64,000 nt of DNA from Burkholderiales bacterium (lineage in GTDB: Bacteria; Pseudomonadota; Gammaproteobacteria; Burkholderiales; Burkholderiaceae_E), in NCBI GenBank assembly GCA_026399835.1, contig JAPLQE010000042.1, positions 1 to 64,000 of the forward strand, read 5' to 3'. The position numbers and the translations under genes are program-made. Below, one piece after another: positions 60,137 to 64,000 of the stretch. The notes under the pieces are model-generated. The model ran no database searches. It had not been told where the DNA came from and saw only the letters and a program-made list of their open reading frames with translations. Numbering within the stretch: the stretch's first letter is position 1; each line of letters starts with the position of its first letter.

Positions 60137-61588
60137 ATGCGCTACCTCTCGACGCGCGGCGGCATGCCGCCGCAGCGCTTCACCGACATCCTGCTCGGCG
60201 GACTCGCGCCCGACGGCGGGCTGGTCGTGCCCGAGCACTATCCGGCGATCGACGAGGCGACGCTCGAGCGGTGGCGTGCGCTGCCCTACGCCGACCTCGC
60301 CTTCGTGCTGCTGCGCCTGTTCTGCGACGACATCGCCGATGCGGACCTGCATGCGCTGGTGCGGCGCACCTACACCGCCGAGACCTTCGGCTCGCCGGAC
60401 ATCGTGCCGCTGCGCGGGCTCGAGACCGACCTGCACCTGCTTCAGCTGTCGAACGGCCCCACGCTCGCGTTCAAGGACGTGGCGATGCAGCTGCTCGGCC
60501 ACCTGTTCGAGTACGTGCTGGCCCGCGAGGGGCGTGCGCTGAACATCCTCGGCGCGACCTCCGGCGACACCGGCAGCGCCGCCGAGTACGCGATGCGCGG
60601 GCGCCGCGGCATCCGCGTGTTCATGCTGTCGCCCGCCGACCGGATGAGCCCGTTCCAGACTGCGCAGATGTTTTCGCTGCGCGACGAGAACATCTTCAAC
60701 ATCGCGGTCGACGGCGTCTTCGACGACTGCCAGGACATGGTGAAGGCGGTCTCCGGCGACCTGCGTTTCAAGGCCCGCCACGCGATCGGCACGGTCAACT
60801 CGATCAACTGGGCGCGTGTGGTCGCGCAGGTCGTCTACTACTTCAAGGCCTGGTTCGCGGTCACCGCCGAGGGCGGTGCGCGCGAGGTGTCGTTCACCGT
60901 GCCGAGCGGCAACTTCGGCAACGTGCTGGCCGGCCACATCGCGCGTCGCATGGGTCTGCCGATCCGCCGGCTGGTGGTCGCCACCAACGAGAACGACGTG
61001 CTCGACGAGTTCTTCCGCACCGGCGTGTACCGGCCGCGCGCGACTGCCGACACGCACCAGACCAGCAGCCCGTCGATGGACATCTCGAAGGCCTCGAACT
61101 TCGAGCGCTTCGTCTGGGACCTCGTGGGGCAGGACGGTGCGCGCACTGCCGCGCTCTGGCGCGAGGTCGAGACACGCGGCGCCTTCGACCTGTCGGGCAC
61201 GCCGGAGTTCGCGCGGATCGGCGCGTTCGGCTTCGTGTCCGGCGCGAGCAACCATGCGACGCGGCTGGCGACGATCCGCGAGACCGAGTCGCGCTACGGG
61301 CTCGTCGTCGACACCCACACCGCCGACGGCCTGGCGGTGGCGCAGCGCTGGCGCGAGCCGGGCGTGCCGATGGTCTGCCTGGAGACCGCGCTGCCGGCGA
61401 AGTTCGCCGAGACCATCCGCGAAGCCCTCGGCCGCGATCCGGGGCGCCCCACGGCCTACGAGGGCATCGAGTCGCTCGCGCAGCGCTACACGCGGATGCC
61501 GGCCGACGTTGCGATGCTCAAGCGCTACATCGCCGAGCGCGCGCCCGCGGTCGACGTCGCCCCGGCCCCGACCGCCGCGGCTGCCTGA
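60137..61588 (+). CDS. thrC: Threonine synthase
   Basis: This 483-residue PLP enzyme converts O-phosphohomoserine to threonine. PLP Lys is in PTLAFKDVAMQLLG. NILGATSGDTGSAAEYA binds phosphate, and VPSGNFGNVLAGHIA and DTHTADGLAVAQ are typical of the long bacterial class. It starts MRYLSTRGGMPPQRFTDIL, the family beginning. Confidence 0.97.
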   Translation: MRYLSTRGGMPPQRFTDILLGGLAPDGGLVVPEHYPAIDEATLERWRALPYADLAFVLLRLFCDDIADADLHALVRRTYTAETFGSPDIVPLRGLETDLHLLQLSNGPTLAFKDVAMQLLGHLFEYVLAREGRALNILGATSGDTGSAAEYAMRGRRGIRVFMLSPADRMSPFQTAQMFSLRDENIFNIAVDGVFDDCQDMVKAVSGDLRFKARHAIGTVNSINWARVVAQVVYYFKAWFAVTAEGGAREVSFTVPSGNFGNVLAGHIARRMGLPIRRLVVATNENDVLDEFFRTGVYRPRATADTHQTSSPSMDISKASNFERFVWDLVGQDGARTAALWREVETRGAFDLSGTPEFARIGAFGFVSGASNHATRLATIRETESRYGLVVDTHTADGLAVAQRWREPGVPMVCLETALPAKFAETIREALGRDPGRPTAYEGIESLAQRYTRMPADVAMLKRYIAERAPAVDVAPAPTAAAA

Positions 61589-61608
61589 GCGGCGCGGCGG
61601 GTCCGAGC

Positions 61609-62139
61609 GTGAAGGTCTTCGGCTTCGCCGGCTATTCGGGCACCGGCAAGACGACGCTGATCGAGCAGCTGATCCCGCGCTTCGTCGCCTGCGGGCTGCG
61701 CGTGTCGCTGATCAAGCACGCCCACCACGCCTTCGACATCGACCAGCCCGGCAAGGACTCCTACCGGCATCGCGAGGCGGGCGCCGGCGAGGTGCTGATC
61801 ACCTCGGCGCAGCGCTGGGTGCTGATGCACGAGCTGCGCGGCGAGCCCGAGCCCGACCTCGCGATGCAGCTCACGCGCCTGTCGCCCTGCGACCTGGTGC
61901 TGGTCGAGGGCTACAAGCACGCCTCGATCCCCAAGCTCGAGATCCATCGTCCGTCGACCGGCAAGCCGCTGCTGCACCCGGGCGATCCGGACATCGTCGC
62001 GGTGGCCGCCGATGCGCCGGTGGCCACCGCGCTGCCGGTGCTCGACCTCAACGACTATGATGCGATCGTCGCCTTCGTGGCCGGCCGGCTGGGCCTGCTG
62101 CGCGAGGCGCCGTGCGTCGCCACCGACCCGTCACGATGA
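61609..62139 (+). CDS. mobB: Molybdopterin-guanine dinucleotide biosynthesis protein B
   Basis: The 176-residue P-loop GTPase has GYSGTGKTTLIEQLIP at about residues 7-22 and the family segments IKHAHHAFDIDQPGKDS, LVEGYKHASIPKLEIHR and DIVAVAAD. It assists attachment of GMP to molybdopterin. GTG 61609 was chosen as the only start near the family N-terminus; the stop overlaps moeA as ATGA. Confidence 0.94.
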   Translation: MKVFGFAGYSGTGKTTLIEQLIPRFVACGLRVSLIKHAHHAFDIDQPGKDSYRHREAGAGEVLITSAQRWVLMHELRGEPEPDLAMQLTRLSPCDLVLVEGYKHASIPKLEIHRPSTGKPLLHPGDPDIVAVAADAPVATALPVLDLNDYDAIVAFVAGRLGLLREAPCVATDPSR

Positions 62140-63350
62140 ACCGTCCCGCGCTGCTCGACTTCGACACCGCGCTCTCGCAGCTGCTGGCGCTCGCCGAGCC
62201 GTCCGCCGCCAGCCAGACGCTCCCGACGATGGACGCGCTCGACCGCGTGCTCGCCGCCGACCAGGTCTCCACGCTCGACGTCCCGCCGATGGACAACGCG
62301 CAGATGGACGGCTGGGCGGTGCGCACCGCCGACCTCGCCGCGGGCGAGCCGCTGCCCGTCTCGCAGCGGATCCCCGCCGGCGCCTCGCCGGTGCCGCTCG
62401 CGCCGCGCTCGGTCGCCCGGATCTTCACCGGTGCGCCCGTGCCCGAAGGCGCCGACGCGGTGATCATGCAGGAGCAGGCGAGCCTGGACGGCGAGCGCGT
62501 GCGCTTCGCGGCGGTGCCGCCGGCGGGCGAGTGGATCCGCCGCACCGGCGAGGACATCCGCCGCGGTGCGACCGTGCTCGCGGCCGGCACGCGGCTCACG
62601 CCGCAGGCGCTCGGCCTCGCGGCCTCGGTCGGGCTGGCGACGCTGCCGGTGCGGCCGCGGCTGCGCGTGGCCTGCTTCTTCACCGGCGACGAACTGGCGA
62701 TGCCCGGCGAGCCGCTGCCGCCCGGCGCGATCTACAACTCGAACCGCTTCGTGCTCGGGGCGCTGCTGCGCCGGCTCGGCTGCGAGGTGGTCGACCTCGG
62801 CATCGTGCCCGACACCCTCGAGGCGACCCGCGCGGCGCTGCGCGAGGCCGCCCGCGGTGCCGACCTGATCGTCACCTCCGGCGGCATGTCGGTCGGCGAG
62901 GAGGACCACGTCCGGCCGGCGCTGACGGCCGAAGGCGAGCTGCGTACCTGGCAGATCGCGATCAAGCCCGGCAAGCCGCTCGCCTGGGGCCGGGTGCGGC
63001 GCGACGGCGGCCATGCGCACTTCATCGGGCTGCCCGGCAACCCGGTGTCGAGCTTCGTGACCTTCCTGCTGTTCGTGCGGCCGTTCGTGCTGCGCCTTCA
63101 GGGGGCCACCGACGTGGCGCCGCGCGTGCTGCCGATGCGTGCCGACTTCGACTGGCCGAGCCCCGACCGGCGCCGCGAGTTCCTGCGCGCGCGCACGAAC
63201 GAGGCCGGCGGGCTCGACCTGTTCCCGAACCAGGGCTCGGCGGTGATGACCTCGACCGTGTGGGCCGACGGGCTGATCGACACCCCGCCGTCGCAGCCGA
63301 TCCGGCGCGGCGACGTGGTGCGCTTCCTGCCCTATGCGGGGCTGCTGTGA
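62136..63350 (+). CDS. moeA: Molybdopterin molybdenumtransferase
   Basis: The 404-residue enzyme inserts molybdate into adenylated molybdopterin. PPMDNAQMDGWAVR, ARIFTGAPVPEGADAV, IVTSGGMSVGEEDHV and FIGLPGNPVSSFVTF are all present. Its ATG overlaps mobB and its stop overlaps moaD as GTGA. The cofactor it completes is needed by the molybdenum hydroxylase at 12.1-15.8 kb. Confidence 0.96.
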   Translation: MNRPALLDFDTALSQLLALAEPSAASQTLPTMDALDRVLAADQVSTLDVPPMDNAQMDGWAVRTADLAAGEPLPVSQRIPAGASPVPLAPRSVARIFTGAPVPEGADAVIMQEQASLDGERVRFAAVPPAGEWIRRTGEDIRRGATVLAAGTRLTPQALGLAASVGLATLPVRPRLRVACFFTGDELAMPGEPLPPGAIYNSNRFVLGALLRRLGCEVVDLGIVPDTLEATRAALREAARGADLIVTSGGMSVGEEDHVRPALTAEGELRTWQIAIKPGKPLAWGRVRRDGGHAHFIGLPGNPVSSFVTFLLFVRPFVLRLQGATDVAPRVLPMRADFDWPSPDRRREFLRARTNEAGGLDLFPNQGSAVMTSTVWADGLIDTPPSQPIRRGDVVRFLPYAGLL

Positions 63351-63604
63351 AGGTCGAGGTGCTGTACTTCGCCGGACTGCGCGAGGCGGTGGGGTGTGCG
63401 CGCGAGCGGCTCGAGCTGCCCGCGGGCATCGTCACCGCCGGCGCACTGCGCGAGCACCTGCGGGCGCGCGGCGGCGCATGGACCGACGCGCTCGCCGAGG
63501 GGCGCACGCTGCGTGTCGCGGTCGACCAGGCGATGGCCGCCGCCGACACGCCGCTGCGCGACGGTGCCGAGGTGGCGTTCTTCCCGCCGGTCACCGGCGG
63601 CTGA
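63347..63604 (+). CDS. moaD: Molybdopterin synthase small subunit
   Basis: This 85-residue ubiquitin-fold sulfur carrier begins VKVEVLYFAGLREAVG and ends PPVTGG, with the required C-terminal Gly-Gly that becomes a thiocarboxylate. GTG start at 63347 overlaps the moeA stop. Confidence 0.95.
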   Translation: MKVEVLYFAGLREAVGCARERLELPAGIVTAGALREHLRARGGAWTDALAEGRTLRVAVDQAMAAADTPLRDGAEVAFFPPVTGG

Positions 63605-63617
63605 AGGAGGCGGTCCG

Positions 63618-64000
63618 ATGCCTGTGCGCGTGCAGACCGAGGATTTCGACGTCTCCGCCGAACTCGCCGTGCTGCGGGCCGGGCGGGCCCAGGTCGGTGC
63701 GGTCGCCTGCTTCGTCGGCACGGTGCGCGACGTCAACGCGGGCGTCGGCGTGTCGACGATGACGCTCGAGCACTACCCCGGCATGACCGAGCGCGCGCTC
63801 GAGGCGATCGTCACGTCTGCGCACGCACGCTGGCGACTCGACGATGTGCTGGTGATCCACCGGGTCGGCGCGCTGCAGCCGCTCGATCAGATCGTGCTGG
63901 TGGCGGTCACCTCCGCTCACCGGGGCGAGGCCTTCGCCGCCTGCGAGTTCGTGATGGACTGGCTCAAGACGCAGGCGCCGTTCTGGAAGAAGGAGGCGAC
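63618..64000 (+). CDS. moaE: Molybdopterin synthase large subunit, partial (cut by window end)
   Basis: 127 codons are visible, starting at ATG 63618 with GGAGG 7 bases upstream. FVGTVRDVNAGVGVSTMTLEHY, VIHRVGALQPLDQIVLVAV and AFAACEFVMDWLKTQAPFWKKE are MoaE signatures, including the late active-site Lys region. MoaE transfers sulfur from MoaD to the precursor. No stop is seen in the window. Confidence 0.95.
   Translation, partial: MPVRVQTEDFDVSAELAVLRAGRAQVGAVACFVGTVRDVNAGVGVSTMTLEHYPGMTERALEAIVTSAHARWRLDDVLVIHRVGALQPLDQIVLVAVTSAHRGEAFAACEFVMDWLKTQAPFWKKEA

Overview
The window is GC-rich (about 70%) and densely coded. It looks like the chromosome of a betaproteobacterium, most likely Burkholderiales. 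Supporting this are the rpsF-priB-rpsR-rplI-dnaB block, a stand-alone rnfB-like gene next to nth, DUF1841, alaC-hom-thrC followed by molybdopterin genes, an intracellular PHB depolymerase, a PhaF-type phasin and a PHA-system protein. I found no rRNA, tRNA, CRISPR array, insertion sequence or phage block.

Layout. 1-2.2 kb: one orphan, repeat-bearing hypothetical gene and an empty stretch. 2.2-7.8 kb (minus strand): esterase-like protein, Pit phosphate permease with its DUF47 partner, DUF1841, endonuclease III, RnfB-like ferredoxin and PHB depolymerase. 7.9-12.0 kb (minus): a very large FAD/ferredoxin-type oxidoreductase and 7Fe ferredoxin FdxA. 12.0-27.4 kb (plus): the most distinctive region, a chain of tightly coupled genes. 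It holds a molybdenum hydroxylase (FAD subunit plus a fused 2Fe-2S/molybdopterin subunit), a 6-hydroxynicotinate-reductase-like Fe-S protein, a UPF0280 protein, two DUF1185 paralogues, a branched-chain-type ABC importer with fused permease, an enamidase-like amidohydrolase, a TetR regulator and nicotinate phosphoribosyltransferase. Hydroxylation, ferredoxin-dependent ring reduction and enamide hydrolysis is the order of the reductive nicotinate pathway known from Eubacterium barkeri. I infer import and reductive degradation of nicotinate or a related N-heterocycle, with FdxA and the large oxidoreductase, divergently transcribed, as possible electron donors.

27.4-33.6 kb: LutC-like protein, 2-hydroxyacid dehydrogenase, PHA-system protein, acyl-CoA-binding protein, wax ester synthase, AlaX-type editing protein, DUF924 and an SMP-30 lactonase. 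33.6-43.8 kb: acyl-CoA ligase, a small membrane protein, a GntR/PhyH/COG4091 unit, a tandem AAA+ ATPase, a TetR regulator, a patatin and a phasin. 43.9-50 kb: a two-domain fatty acyl reductase (fatty alcohol forming), a lipase, a GMC alcohol oxidase with a Tat-type partner, and an FFLEELY-motif protein. Acyl reductase, wax ester synthase, ACBP, acyl-CoA ligase, phasin and PhaZ together suggest storage as both wax ester and polyhydroxyalkanoate.

50-64 kb: ribosomal block, then dnaB carrying a full-length LAGLIDADG intein, PIN-PhoH, a Bcp-type peroxiredoxin, an Mth938-like protein, and alaC-hom-thrC-mobB-moeA-moaD-moaE. The last gene runs off the window. The molybdopterin genes make the cofactor that the molybdenum hydroxylase would need.
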